Part shown: positions 1 through 12,237 of the stretch, piece by piece
How positions within the stretch are numbered: the stretch's first letter is position 1
Layout: every line of letters starts with the position of its first letter
Source of the DNA: Phoronis australis
Taxonomy: Eukaryota; Phoronida; Phoronidae
NCBI GenBank assembly: GCA_002633005.1
Contig: NMRA01000437.1
Location: 92,330-156,329, forward strand
Direction: 5' to 3'
Length of the DNA: 64,000 nt
Notes under the pieces: model-generated
The model's database searches: none
Told to the model about the DNA's origin: nothing
Seen by the model: only the letters and a program-made list of their open reading frames with translations
Position numbers and translations under genes: made by a program

Positions 1-735
1 ACAGAAAACTTATAAGGAGCCTGAAGTAGGTAATATGCACTTAGACCCAGCAAGTTTGACCAATAGAAAGAATGCTTAAACAGAAGACTAACTGAAAGAA
101 AATACTTGTCACTGTTAATGACACAAAAGATATGACCACATTGCTTAATGAAGGACATAACAGTATAAAGTCGAAAAAAATCTAGAGCCTTTCTACTTTC
201 AGAAAATACTTACTTTTATTAAGTTATATTTTGCGATTTTGTAGACATTCGACTGAATGCACAACCTCGTCAATCGGGCTCTACCTCACATCACCTGAAG
301 CCTTATTACGCGCATATAAATGGGTGATTCTAAATTCTTGTCAGGCAATTGGTTATGGGGGAATACAGACAGGCAGGGAAACGGACAAAGGGGTGTGATA
401 ACTATAACCACATAACATAGTGAGAGGGACATGACGACTGGTGTGGGTGCTAGGCAAGCATCACTTGATTAAGACAGCTACACTAACTTGTCTCGCATTC
501 AAAATTCATCCTTATTTTAGCAAACTCGGCAAGCGTGCCGTAATCTCCTTTCAATTTTGTCAAACCGTCAATTTTCCTCGCTTCAGCGAATGATTTTATT
601 GACTGCGTTACAGCTGTCCAGTATACAGTTGAAAATAAAATTCCACGACGCCGCGAAAATGTGCGCAGAACTGAACACCATTATTCTATCAGTACTTAGC
701 AGTAAAATAACATATACTAAAAGAGTGATATTTAC
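1..735. other. no gene seen; 3' continuation of the MAM gene
   Basis: This stretch lies downstream (minus strand) of the last visible MAM exon. The donor at 735-734 shows that the minus-strand transcript continues leftwards out of the window, so this is probably intron. I see no exon with matching phase in it. Confidence 0.5.
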
Positions 736-850
736 CACTGATGAGAATTGTAGGTGCAGGGTCCGGGTTAAAGTAACATGGAGTAATTGTAATGTCGTCA
801 ACGGCAATATCTCCGTAGCTTGAAGAACCCGTGGAAGCTTGAAACACCAC
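736..850 (-). CDS. MAM 2 C-terminal exon
   Basis: Acceptor CAG at 853-851 and donor GT at 735-734; 115 nt, phase 0 in and 1 out. It translates as VVFQASTG...[13 protein letters not shown] followed by a proline-rich linker. The Gly-Asp-Ile-Ala-Val-Asp-Asp strand plus the closing Cys is the diagnostic end of a MAM domain. Confidence 0.8.
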
Positions 851-3800
851 CTGAGTGTGAGCATAGTGTTTGTAGTTACTTGTAATCAAAGCCAACCCGA
901 CACTTGCACGATTAAGTGATGCACACTGACTATAAAAAGGTTTCAAAAATGACTTACACTGGCATGTCAACCAACTTGGCAATGATTAAACTCCTCGGAA
1001 CTGAAAGCGAAATGTCTGGGAACTGTGCAGGAGTGCATGATGCGTGAATTTTGACATTTCAGTGAGAATCAAACGTGAACCGTATATGAATAAGTCATGT
1101 TGCACATGCCAGAACAGCGGACAATGCTTGTCACTAGCTACCATGGTATAAACATTCCCAACCTGACTTTGATGGAGGCACGCATTTGATGAGTAACCTT
1201 TTGCATATCACAGCTGCCCATTTACATAATAATCAGCTAAAACGGTACATTTTGCCACTCCTAAGTGCACGTCAAAAATTGTGTCACGGTTGCCTTTTTG
1301 CAGCTCTTGCAAGTATACCAGTGCCTCATAATTGCTAAGCTGTTGAAGATCAAACCATTAAATGCACTGGTTATATTTGTTGCAATTTTTATGTACAAAT
1401 CACAGACAAATTTACCATACACAAACTACTCCCTGACCTTGTAATCCAAACAGTATACACATCTTTGAAGAAACTGAAGGTTTAGAGCCGTCACTCTAGG
1501 GCTCCAGTGGGCACAACCAAGAGAAAATTGCGACTACAGAAGGTTTTTGCTTAAATGGCATCTTCAAACATCCCTTGGTGCCAGCAAAAAAGTCTACCGA
1601 AATCGGAGTAGCGGAAGTCAGTTTTTCAAGATGGCGGAAAAAATGGCCACCAAAACCAGTGTTTACTGCTTTTTGTCATGTTACTATAATTATGCAACAG
1701 CTGTAAATAAAACAATAAAGCTCGTCTTTGATTAAATACTTTTCATAACGGGCATAACCGTCAAAAGATGCCAATTTTCCGTAAAATAAACCAATATGGT
1801 TGACAAAATTGCGGCCAAAACAGCAATTTGGTACATGTTGCAAAATTTTTTATATTTGCCCTGGAAATGGCAAAATTTTTACCGCATGTGCATTCTACAA
1901 ACTTTGTTTATAACCTGATAAGCATTTTACACAGTCAAAAACATTTTACAATCTACAGTGAGGCTTAATAAGCTGATTCTTTTAATTTGTTTTTAAGATT
2001 TAGATACTAAATGTGCAATTTTAATCACATTTTAGATTATTTAACATAGAATTTTAATTTTGTTGTTTTTCAGAAAAAGCTTTAGTTAAATTTACAGAAA
2101 CACGCCATTATTGACTCGCAACATTCATACAGACCAATAGATTGCCACATTTTGTCAAGCCACAAAATGCAAAATGACAGCCATTCAAAATCCCCTGCAC
2201 CGAAAGCAGAATATCAAAACTGCGCAGCGATGGAAGAATTTCGCCAAACTCCGACAAAAACTAATGAATGCGAAAATCAGACTGCCCTCATTTTTCATTG
2301 CCTAAGTTCATTGTACACTGTAAATATTCACCATTTTTCAAAATACTATACGCAGAACTCGGACACGGTAAAGCAGAAGGATAGTGATAAAAGTAAACTT
2401 TCATGTTTCTACCATTTTATGCCTTAAAATCATGCGACTCTTGTCCATTAAATCATACCTACCGATAGTGAAGTTTCATTGATGGTCACTTCTCCTCTTC
2501 TCCAATTCGTCCTACTAAACCANCACTCTGTGTTCTGCCCACTTTGAGGACACGTGTTTCGACTCCAGTCACAGGAGACGTTACGATGAAGGCCTGGTTC
2601 AATAAAGGGCAATATTTATCATTCAGAAACATCAGCTCTTAATTCAGGATCGTCTGTTGGATGACTGGGTTCAGTTGACTCGCCGAGCCCGAGGCCGCTT
2701 CTCTCGCGGGAGGATCCAGTTCATAAGGCTCAAAGTAGAAAAGTACGCAGCCGGAAGCACATTAAACTTGTTCTCGCTTTCGTGCAACCCCATTTCCTCA
2801 TCCTGGCCACCATTCCCATACGTTTCTTCATAGTATTCGTTCAATTCTTGCTCTTAATCATCGTCACTTTCAAATTCCCTGGTCTCCGCCATTGTTCAAT
2901 GCTAGTAACTGATCTCTTGTGTTCAACCCATGACGTCACATGGCGGGAAATGTGAAAATTGGCAAAATTGAAAGAAAAATCAAAATTTTGAGCTAATTAC
3001 ACAAAATAAACATGGGTTTAGCTAAATTTTACGTCATACATTTAGTCTGTGGCCACCGGTAATTCAAAATGTGCAAAAATCCATGGTGTGTACTGTATAA
3101 GTTACTTCTCATGAACCAGAGATACTTTAATGACTTTGAAATTAGTAAAATGGAACTCACAACAGAAAAGAATTACAGGTTTGCCAAACAATGTATTTTT
3201 TGTTTTTGAAAACAGGAAGCCACTTCAGATATAAAAGTTGTATTTTTGTACACATAGAAAGGGCACATGGCACCTTCTGCGCTTACCATCCAGTATCAGA
3301 TCAAATTTCAACTGTTTATATTCATAATTAATTACGCCATAACTAGACATGAATTTGGAAAAGCTGGTTCGAGTCATTTTGTGTCTTTGGATTTCATATT
3401 CAGTACATGTTTTTGTGCATTTTGACAAGCAATTTTAGAACTAAAATTTCAAGGCGGAACTCAAAGTCTTGAATCTAAATTTACACCTCGACTCATGAAG
3501 TATGGTAAATCTGCACACAAAACATAACTACCGAGGGAAATTCTGCTTTGTCAACTACTCCACAAAAATAAAAAGATTAGGAACTGTTACAATTTTGTCA
3601 GTTACAAGTACAGTTTGTACTGTGCAGATGCCATAAAACATTACTTGGTGATTAAGTTTCCATTATTTGTAACAAAGCCATCAGCGTTTAAAGATGGAAA
3701 ATGACAAATTTGATAACTACCTTTGAGCAAAATAAGTGCCCAATTACAGGAAATCGACAGGTAAAAATTTGAATATCTTACAACGCTTATGGATAATCAG

Positions 3801-6800
3801 TTTGAGACCAAAAATTGCATGATAATCACTTGTTTTGACTTCACTCTTACACGTGGAACAGAAATAATATAGCTCTATGACTACATTTCTAAGCCTCAGC
3901 TAAAAGTTGGCATGAATACAATATATGGCGCAAAGCTAACTGTGGATTTATACGACTTAACACGGAACTGGTCACAAACAGTTAGAAAAGTGCCAACTCT
4001 GCCCTAACACAGAAACAACTTTTGACCACATTTGTGAAACAAGTGACCTGAGAAATGTTTGCGGTCATTTTCATTTTGGCTGAAGGTGTATTCATGGCAT
4101 TTTTTTATCAAGAATGCTCAGACCACATGCACTTTAGTAACACGCCCTCTGTTGAGCAGTCCTGTACACAACCCAAGTCGAGCCATTGTGTTGCTCAGGC
4201 TGGTTACACGATTTAGGTTGGAACATGTCAATTTAAGGAACAGCAGTTGCAATCTGCATTATTCTCCTGTATATTCAGATTAACCCATTTCTGTAGTTCA
4301 AATAATGAAAAATTCCCAAAATTCAACGACAGTTTTATTTAGCCCTTAGTGTCTAAAATGGCCGAAAAGATTTTTGCCATGAACAGGCAACGGTTATCGC
4401 TAACAATTATCTCTTTCCTCATCCCCATCGTAAAAAGCCAGATTCTGTGACAAGTGGGTATAGTTATTCCAACCAGCAACAAGCATTTTTAAGCCTATTC
4501 ATACTAATGCTGATACATCGATAATTTGGAGAGTTGCGTTCGGTATAAATGGTTAACTTTGGTCCTGGTAACTTTGCACAAATAGGTGGATTTAACAGTG
4601 GAGCACAGACGCTGCGGTGAGGTATGAACCGTCAACTTCACCCTCACCGAAGCTGTCACAAGGGGCCACTGCTGTTGTCAACAAAAGGGCAGCATCCGCC
4701 TAGCTTTTTTGCTAATATGTTGTTGAAATAATATGATGTGAATGACCACAGTCACGTAAATGTTCTCAACTTGTCAAATTAAAAAATCTAAATGTGCCAC
4801 TCCTCATTTTAGTGTAACAATGCTATTTTGCAATTTCTTTGATGACGACAGCGTAATCAAACGTTTACTTCAATAGCATTAACTCCCGGAGTTGGCACGA
4901 ACTATTCATTTACATCAACGCTAGCCTCATACCGGTGTTACAGCCTATCTCAAACAGTAACACCAGTAAATTTGGTTCTTACAGTATGTTAAGAGCATCG
5001 CTATGAGCCCACTAGTGCCATGAATTGTTAAATGTAACTGTTAGGTGCATTGGCTTGCTTTTGCCCACATCACCGCGAGAATCACCTTTTAATTCAAACA
5101 GCTGTGAAGAACACCCACATGCAATGGTGTACTATATATATAATTCAGACCCCTATTCAATACAACACTGTTATCAATCTTTTATCGTTAAGCTCCCCGG
5201 GACGCAATATGACACGGAAAGTCAGTTTCATTTACCATTTGACAGGCCTTCGCTTGTGGGATTGAATTCGCGTTTTCTCATTTTGCTAAGGTTTTTCTAG
5301 GACTCTCTGGTTAGCCCAATAAATCTAAGATAACAAAATTCCATAGAAGTTAGGCTTTAAACTAGAATGAAAGGGTTGAGTTACCAATTGCGAAAAGCCG
5401 TGAGCAACAACAATAGGGTTCAGGTTGTAGGACCTTATGGACAAGCCAAATTTCTATAAATGTATAGAAATTAATCTTGTAAATTAAAGTATAATTTTTT
5501 GGAAAGTACAAAGCAGCAAACCATGACTTTGACTTTATACCAACCAGTCGTTAATTGGAATATGTGACCATGTCTTTTTAGCAAAATTGTACCAAACGAA
5601 ACAAAAAAACTTAAGACACAGAATTTCATAGCAAAACAACAGTGTTAATATCACGGCCAAGTTTCCTTTTGCTGAAAATGTTCAACGTGATGTGTCAAAT
5701 ATGCTGCAGCTACATTTTATAAAATATCACACTGCTTTTGTTTTATTCAATTTTTTAATAAATTTTTTGATTTCACAAAAATCATTACAGACTTGTCTAA
5801 CTAATTATCACTTTAGTAATTAATTAAAAGTGTTTTGGAAAACAGAGCACCAAGCTTAGTATCATATGAACCCAATCAGCCATTTCTATGATGTTCCGAA
5901 GAAAGCCAAATTTGAAACTTTAAATTTATGGTCCTACAAAACCAAACCGAATATTGAACAAGACTCACCCCAGTCGCTTCGATATAGGCGTAGTAGTCCG
6001 AGGCACCACAGTTTGTATGACCACATCTAGGACCAGTATTTGGTGTAGGCGTCGAACCTTTGGCAAATGTCCAATCAAAGTCATCGGACGTCGATTGGCT
6101 GAGCCCGCACAGCGACCCATAGTCAAAGGAGCAATGGAACATGTCGCCGACTGTAATACAGATCACTGTCTCAAACTCTCCAGAAATCAGTGTTGCCCAC
6201 AAGGTCAACAACCAAGCAACACTGTCATGAAAAAATTAGCAAGTTTTAATGAAAATTTTAGGATATCCAAAGAAAATTTAATTAGTTGTCAGGAGAGCAA
6301 ACCAGTAAAGTTTGATAAATAAAAGTTACATCACTTAGTTTTATCAAAAATATTAATTGTTTTGTCAAGAACACGTTGCACAGGAAACATGACATACGCA
6401 TCATTTTGTGCAAGAATCCAGTGGAATAACAAGAAGATGGCAAGAAATGCCACAAAATCCATCAACCAACCCCCTTCACACAACTACAGCAAAAGTCTGG
6501 CAATAGTATTCATTTGGCATTAAGTAAAAATTATCACTGACTGTAATACTGCAAAGTTCTCCGTTACAGTAGGGGTGGCGACTTGGCCAAGGTTCGCACT
6601 GCTAAAAGAAACCATCATACAAATTTAACGATTGGCTATGGTGACTTTAAAATTAGAACATTTTTGTAAACAATTCTTGACAACAATGTGATACCTACCC
6701 TTCAGCTGTATCCTCCAATCACTTTCCACATCCAGTTCAATTTGATCAATGGCAAAAGCTCCTTTATCATCCTTCGTAAGGGTACCAACAATGTCCAGCT

Positions 6801-9800
6801 GAAATAAGTGACGTAAAACATGTTCGTCAGATCAGTTCTTTTTGATGTATGGAATGTATGTTAGAGCTTGAGAAATGTCATGCCAAATATGCCAGTGTGG
6901 CTTTAAGCCTTTTTTGGTGGAAAAACAATACTTTGTTATTGATACTACTTACCTTGATAATGAAATTGGTCTTAAGGGGGCATGGAAAGCAAATGTTTTT
7001 CAAAAATATCTTTCAAATAATTCCTGACGAAAGTACCATCTCGCAACATGTAGTACAAAGAACACATAATACCTTGACAGTTTTGGCTCCTATCACCAAC
7101 CATCTTCTAAAGTTATTGGACACTAGGTGGCATGGTGATCAGGCTGTTCCATATTTTAGACAACTTATAACGTACACCGTACCTGTTCATGACTGAATAG
7201 TATGCAAAAGTCTTACCCAGAAGGTAGAACTGACTTCAAATGAAAACTTTGCTTTTTTCCAATTGAAATCTTCAACTCCACTTCTAGAAAACAACTCTCT
7301 TGTGCGGGACAAGCCACCTAAAGATCAAATAACAACACCATGGGAGTGAAAGCTGAGTGACGAAGACTCGTGTTGGTAGAAACAAGCGGCTGCTAAACTC
7401 GCTTGTTCTCAGTAAAAATTGGACACTGCGACTACAATATTAATCAGTTTTCTAGAAAACCATATGAAGGAACAAATTGAACTAAATGCAATTCGGTCAG
7501 GCATTGAGGCTCTGTGGATAGTCATTGACATCTAGGCAATTGCTTGTATAGCATTTCCCTTCATTTAATACTAAATATGTTTTAAATCTCCTGTTCCTTT
7601 GTTTTTGCCTATTCTCATTGTTTGGTATGATATTATTGTAGTATTAGATGGTGTGCGCTATTGTTTAATTATTAACAACAAGAGCAAAGCAGCGCATTGA
7701 AATGCGGCTGCACAACAAATGGTGGGCTTCATTACAAACACACATGACGATTTGAAGATGTCACTGACCCTGAAAAGAAAGCTATTAGCCAAAATTTCAT
7801 GAAAAACAGTCACAGATTACCGAGGAGAAGCCACAGTTATCCTTAAGAAGATGCAGCTGGTGACACAAAAAAGAAAAAACATCACTACAGGACACCACAA
7901 TTGTCAGACCCATAGAAATATCAAAAGTCAGCCCTGTTCTTCTCATGAGAAGCACATCTATTAAGTTAGTAAAATGCGCCTTTGAATGATTTCGGAGATA
8001 AAGAGACAGACGCCAAAAAAACACCAATAAGTGATGCAACAAAATCAAATCATTCCAAAACTAGAACAGCAATATTGCCTCCTTACTAGAAACCTATTTC
8101 ATGAAATCCATCGATGATTTATAAACAAACAAAAAATGCCTCCTGGAGGTACAGCAATAGTTAGATTGGCCTGAAACTTGTTGTTATCTGTTATCAGCCC
8201 CATAGAAACACATCCACCAAATTTCAAAAGATCATGTAAAGGGTAATGGAGTTACACCCTTGAGCCATGTTTCTAGCTCCTCAGCTCAGTTTTAACCATA
8301 TATTAATAAAGCATAAAAATATTTCCAGGTGATCAGTGCAATGGGCCCACATGCGAGGCCTGCGCATGTATGGTACAACGTGTATCAGACCGCCCGCAAT
8401 TATTTTTTATAATGGAGTTACAGCGGGTAGATGCAAAAGAGTAAAACTATCCCTTAGGAGAGCCAAAGTTACCAAACCCATCAAATAAATGACCGTCAGC
8501 CACAGTCGCATCACCAGAAGTACAATTGCCACTTTCTACAATGACCCTTTGATCAGTTTGGTGGATAGAGAGGTGAGCCGGATGACAAAAATGAACCTAA
8601 TTTTACTGAAATCCCACTAGGTGATGCAAAATACATCAAATCTGTCTGCAAATGGGAAGGCGTTGTCGTCTCCTTTATACAAACACATTTTTTCTGTCAA
8701 ATTTCATGAATAACCAACGAGGACCTCTGAACAGTCGAGGCTCAGGTATCTAGAATCCACAGGGGATAATAAAACATAATTTTCTTCTCAGTCAGGACCA
8801 TAAACCCTTTATTTTAACTAAACACAGCTTAAAACTTGTGTTTAGTTATACAGTCCACCTGGAATAGTTGTAACTCCAAGTGCACAGTTCTGCTTTATCT
8901 GACCCTGCATGGCAATTTCAAAAAGCCTGTTGTGTATGAATGACACTCATGACTAGCAATCATCTGCATAATTCTAAACTACTATACTGACAAGTTACCC
9001 TCCAAGCCAAAATAGAAGATACAGAGGCAAACCTTGGAAAATACCAAAGGGGGTATAGTGGTAGTCAGATGGGTCTAACATATGTCGTCATTTGTCATCA
9101 GCTTCACAGGAACATCAGTGACAGATCTCATTAAAATCCTGCAAAGGGGTTTAGGAGAATCAGCAGCGAATGAATGGATAACAACACAGAGACTATGGGA
9201 ATCCATTCACATATGATTGAATACACGGGTGTCTAAAAATTCAAATAGCAACGTTAACATTTTTCACTTAAAACAAGTATTTGTTGTAAAATTATGCTCT
9301 AAGGCTGTATGGCAAACTGCATCAAACCTCCCAAATGAGAACTGTACAGAAACAGCACAAAGCTGACATACAAGAGCCTACCTATAGTGTAGACCTGCAT
9401 CACCGACAGACTTGCATAGTTATAGCCTTTGTTATAAAACTGCATCTTGTATTTGCCTGGTTTCAGCTTCGGAGAACGAAGAACTGCCTTGCCAGTTACT
9501 TTCTGAAAATAAACATTCAACTGACTCTGCAATTTAAGACCGAGCCAAACTTAACCAACAAAAGTTACGCTAATTGTTGACAAGTGCCCCTGACCGCCAA
9601 CATTACTCTTCCACTAGACTACTATATTTAATGACTTTTGGGTGCCATACTTTAAGAACCAGTTTTCTCCAGTATTTAACAGGCAACAAACTGGTTCTCA
9701 GAATTGAAGACTCCTCATAGTGAGTATTGCAATTTTATAATATAATGGATTCTGCCATGTAAACAACCAAAGCTCATTTTAAAATACAACGGAATCTGCC

Positions 9801-11174
9801 ACGTAAACGCCCACTGCTCATTTTATAATGTAACGGAATCTGCCATGTAAACGCCCACTACTCAATGTAATGCACACCAAGGACTCATTGCACTTCTCAG
9901 CGGCTGTCATGGCTCCATGGCTGTCACTGGAACGGCCAGCTTTAAAACCGTCTCTAAAAAATAACGACTTGGACCATACCGCAAATAGAGAAAAATGGCG
10001 AAAACAACAGTTAAAAGATTCTTAACATAGTGATTTAATAAATTTATACAAATTTAACCTACATTTCAGTGTTTTAGTTCAAGACATAAACCAAGATCAC
10101 ATGCTATTGTCATTTAGTTTCACCATTAATATCACACCAACAATCTGGCAGCCACAATTTTGGAGGGAATACCTTCCTGTCATGTGACATCAAAGTGACC
10201 TCATACGGAATATTTGCATATGGCAGATGTCGAGAAATTGCTTGAATTCAAACTTTGCCTTCAGATGTTCAATGAAATAACAAATTAGTGGGTTACAATG
10301 GTTTAAACATTCCTGCAATGAATAATTCAATAACTCCTTCCCACAGTGCCACACAACTGTTTACAGCTCTCAACAAGTAAACTCAACACAAAACCTTCTT
10401 TGCATGTGTCAACACGTTGGCTGTTGAACCGTGTCTTAGCATTATTTAGGCATGGGGCGAAGAGCAAAATACACATTTGAACTTCATTCAATGGAACAAA
10501 CCTTTTTAGGTTTGTTAAGTTTTCCTTATTTGCCATTCTTTGAACAAGAAAAAAATCATGCAATGTGCTAAAATGCAAGTCAAATCACCCTTTTGTGTAA
10601 TTTCCAATTTATTCCCTAGGCGTGAGAGGACATCGCTTCCCGGTCTCACCACCTTCATCGCTATGCACCTCAAAGTCTCGCTCAGTGCTACTCCTCCCCT
10701 TTTTTAAAATCTTCCCCGATGTCCATCCTAAACTTTTGAGTGAAGTTCATTAAGAACCCAGAGGTACTCATTTTACTGCTCACCACTGACTTTAGAAATA
10801 CGTCCCTTTAACATGTGCATGCAAAGTGATTAGTTGACAGCCTCCAGAAAGCTCTTTCATGGTGTGGGTCTATTTCTGAAATCCAGGTAAGGCTTAAGAA
10901 AATTTTTCCAAATATTCACAGCAGAGTTTGGCACCAGAAATTCACTCTCTGCTCGTTTCTTTTTCTACCTTAGTCTCACATCAGGACACTACCTTAAAAG
11001 AGTTGTTGATAAATGCAAACTTGCGCGTGTTCCTCGCTCCCCTCGACAGACCAAGATATGAGTATGAGTAATCCCCAACCGTCCAGTCCAGGTCATCTAA
11101 GTCCCGCTGTGTAAACTGACACGTATTGAGCTGTTCAAAATCACACTTCAAAAAATTGGTGTAAGCCACCACAC
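736..11174 (-). CDS. MAM-domain protein, partial gene (exons joined)
   Basis: Minus-strand gene assembled from exons 11174-10993, 9502-9382, 7317-7217, 6798-6699, 6150-5969 and 850-736. Each has an AG acceptor and a GT donor, and phases agree across the first five exons (1>0, 0>1, 1>0, 0>1, 1>0). The first four exons give one MAM domain of about 165 residues: CDFE start, DLDDLDW core, and an AIDQIEL end that matches the usual GDIALDDI strand. The next exon opens a second MAM (HCSFDYG, DDFDW, YYAYIEA), and 850-736 closes one ([13 protein letters not shown]). The middle of MAM 2 was not found in 851-5968. MAM domains are extracellular adhesion modules of receptors and secreted proteins. The start codon, signal peptide and end are outside the window or unrecognised. 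Strong for the family, weak for the full structure. Confidence 0.75.
851..5968. other. long intron with missing MAM 2 middle exons
   Basis: Phase-0 borders at 5969 and 850 call for one or two exons (about 85 residues, with the HMYG-like and GxQGxxW-like parts of MAM), but I found no convincing candidate on the minus strand. The stretch is AT-rich and unremarkable apart from a GC-richer decayed acidic open frame near 2640-2892 and an N at 2522. Confidence 0.5.
2505..2892 (-). pseudogene. decayed acidic reading frame
   Basis: On the minus strand an ATG at 2892-2890 opens a frame rich in Glu and Asp ([12 protein letters not shown], then [13 protein letters not shown]). It has an early TAA and, after a one-base shift, continues as [17 protein letters not shown]. 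This acidic start with a Phe-Glu-Pro-Tyr motif is reminiscent of P2X7-like C-terminal-domain or transposon-derived proteins of invertebrates, but that is memory-level resemblance. Stops and the frameshift show that it is not intact. Confidence 0.3.
5969..6150 (-). CDS. MAM 2 N-terminal exon
   Basis: Acceptor CAG at 6153-6151, donor GTGAGT from 5968; 182 nt, phase 1 in and 0 out. The peptide contains [30 protein letters not shown] and YYAYIEATG, the classic first third of a MAM domain with Cys1 and Cys2 both present. Confidence 0.85.
6699..6798 (-). CDS. MAM 1 exon 4 (C-terminal strand)
   Basis: Acceptor TTTCAG ends at 6799, donor GTAGGT from 6698; 100 nt, phase 0 in and 1 out. The peptide [22 protein letters not shown] aligns with the MAM end (usual pattern GxGxxGDIALDDI). 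The closing Cys of the family is absent: the sequence runs DVESDWR instead. Confidence 0.75.
7217..7317 (-). CDS. MAM 1 exon 3
   Basis: Acceptor TAG at 7320-7318, donor GTAAGA from 7216; 101 nt, phase 1 in and 0 out. The peptide includes [20 protein letters not shown], which takes the place of the GNQGNSWHxAQV segment of standard MAM domains. It joins in frame to the exons on both sides. Confidence 0.65.
7318..9381. other. intron; repeat-like DNA
   Basis: No exon seen. About 7790-9200 reads like an old dispersed repeat with recurring phrases around CAAATTTCATGAA and CCCATAGAAA. A perfect 12-bp stem hairpin (TAACTAAACACA and its complement) lies at about 8815-8849. Confidence 0.4.
9382..9502 (-). 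CDS. MAM 1 exon 2
   Basis: Acceptor TTTTCAG ends at 9503, donor GTAGGC from 9381; 121 nt, phase 0 in and 1 out. Contains [20 protein letters not shown], matching the ARLxSPxL...CLxFxYxM segment of MAM. The usual third Cys before the aromatic strand is missing. Confidence 0.7.
9729..9859. repeat. 44-bp tandem repeat, 3 copies
   Basis: Three adjacent copies (about 9729-9771, 9772-9815, 9816-9859), each carrying GGAATCTGCCATGTAAACG-like sequence. Copies 2 and 3 are nearly identical, copy 1 more diverged. It lies in the first MAM 1 intron. Confidence 0.75.
10993..11174 (-). CDS. MAM 1 exon 1
   Basis: Acceptor TTTTTTCAG ends at 11175, donor GTAGTG from 10992; 182 nt, phase 1 in and 0 out. Shows [15 protein letters not shown] (Cys1 and Cys2) and [10 protein letters not shown], the start of a MAM domain. 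An upstream exon ending in phase 1 must exist at higher coordinates but was not found. Confidence 0.75.
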
Positions 11175-12237
11175 CTGAAAAAAGGACAGCTTCATCAGGC
11201 AAGCAACACCATGTTATCAATTGCTGGTATTTAATTGAAATACGATTTAACTAGTATTAAACTAGTATTAAACTAGTTTTTAACTAGTATTTAATTAGTA
11301 GTTTACATGTACTTAACTTGAAAATATCACTAGTGGGATCAATCTGGAAAGTAAACAATTTAGAATTTGAATTCAGAGAAACGCGAAATATCGACACAAA
11401 ATAAGTCAAGCCTATTAGCTCATTTGAGTGAGTTTCAATAGATATTTAAATCGGTTCATCTTAAGCCACTCATCTTGTAAGTGGCCTAATGATTTTGATG
11501 CAGTGTCAATAATTCTAGTTTAATACAACCACTTGTAATAATGAGAGCTGTCACGGTAACATCTCACCAATTTAGGACAAAATACGACAGCCGATCAAAT
11601 TTTACTTACGTTTCCAGAAAGAAATGTAGCAGCATCCAATTAATGCATTACTGCCTTCAAGTTATGAAGAGCTTCTATCAGAAGATATTTTGAAAAATTG
11701 TGGGTATTCACAGCACTGTTAAAATATCTGAGAAAGTGAAAAATGGCTGATTTTGGCAATTATTTTTGTCCGAAATTGGCGATCGAGATGACAAAAGAAT
11801 GAATTGCACTGTAGCAAGTAGCCAACCTCCATTGAATTTTCAAGTGCATAGTCAACATAATGCACACAATGTCTTCTGTATTACTGCAAAGCTCACCATC
11901 CCCTACTTATTGTGACACACAAATTACATTATAATTATAAAACATTATAATTATAAAACAGCCTCTTAATGTTACACAGGAAATTACAAGGAAAATTAGA
12001 AATTACTCACATTGACACATACTGGCTACAACAGATGCTGCCAGAAGTTCTGAAAAGATTACAAAGTCTGATGAATAACACGCACACTCAAAGAGTCAAG
12101 ACATTGGTATCGTCAGTCATTTTAAGTACTATATTTATTTTTACCTACCTAATTGTATACCAGCACATAATATGCTATTATATATTATATAATTCATCGT
12201 CATCATAATACATCGTATTGAATTCCTTTCCATATTT
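11175..12237. other. no gene seen; simple repeats
   Basis: About 11240-11300 is a short tandem array of ACTAGTATTA-like units. About 11925-11960 has two copies of a TTATAATTATAAAACA unit. No exon for the MAM gene is visible. Confidence 0.5.

Noticed and set aside
1040-1140. Minus-strand [14 protein letters not shown], faintly like the MAM FWYHMYG segment
   Set aside because: The following MAM pattern is absent and no matching splice sites frame it.
6540-6605. Cysteine-bearing minus-strand stretch ([16 protein letters not shown])
   Set aside because: The cysteine-rich frame would need a phase 0 junction, while the exon before ends in phase 1. The compatible frame hits a stop, and the neighbours splice together without it.
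7797-8048. Minus-strand 83-codon frame
   Set aside because: Lies in repeat-like intronic DNA without splice-consistent borders or a recognisable motif.
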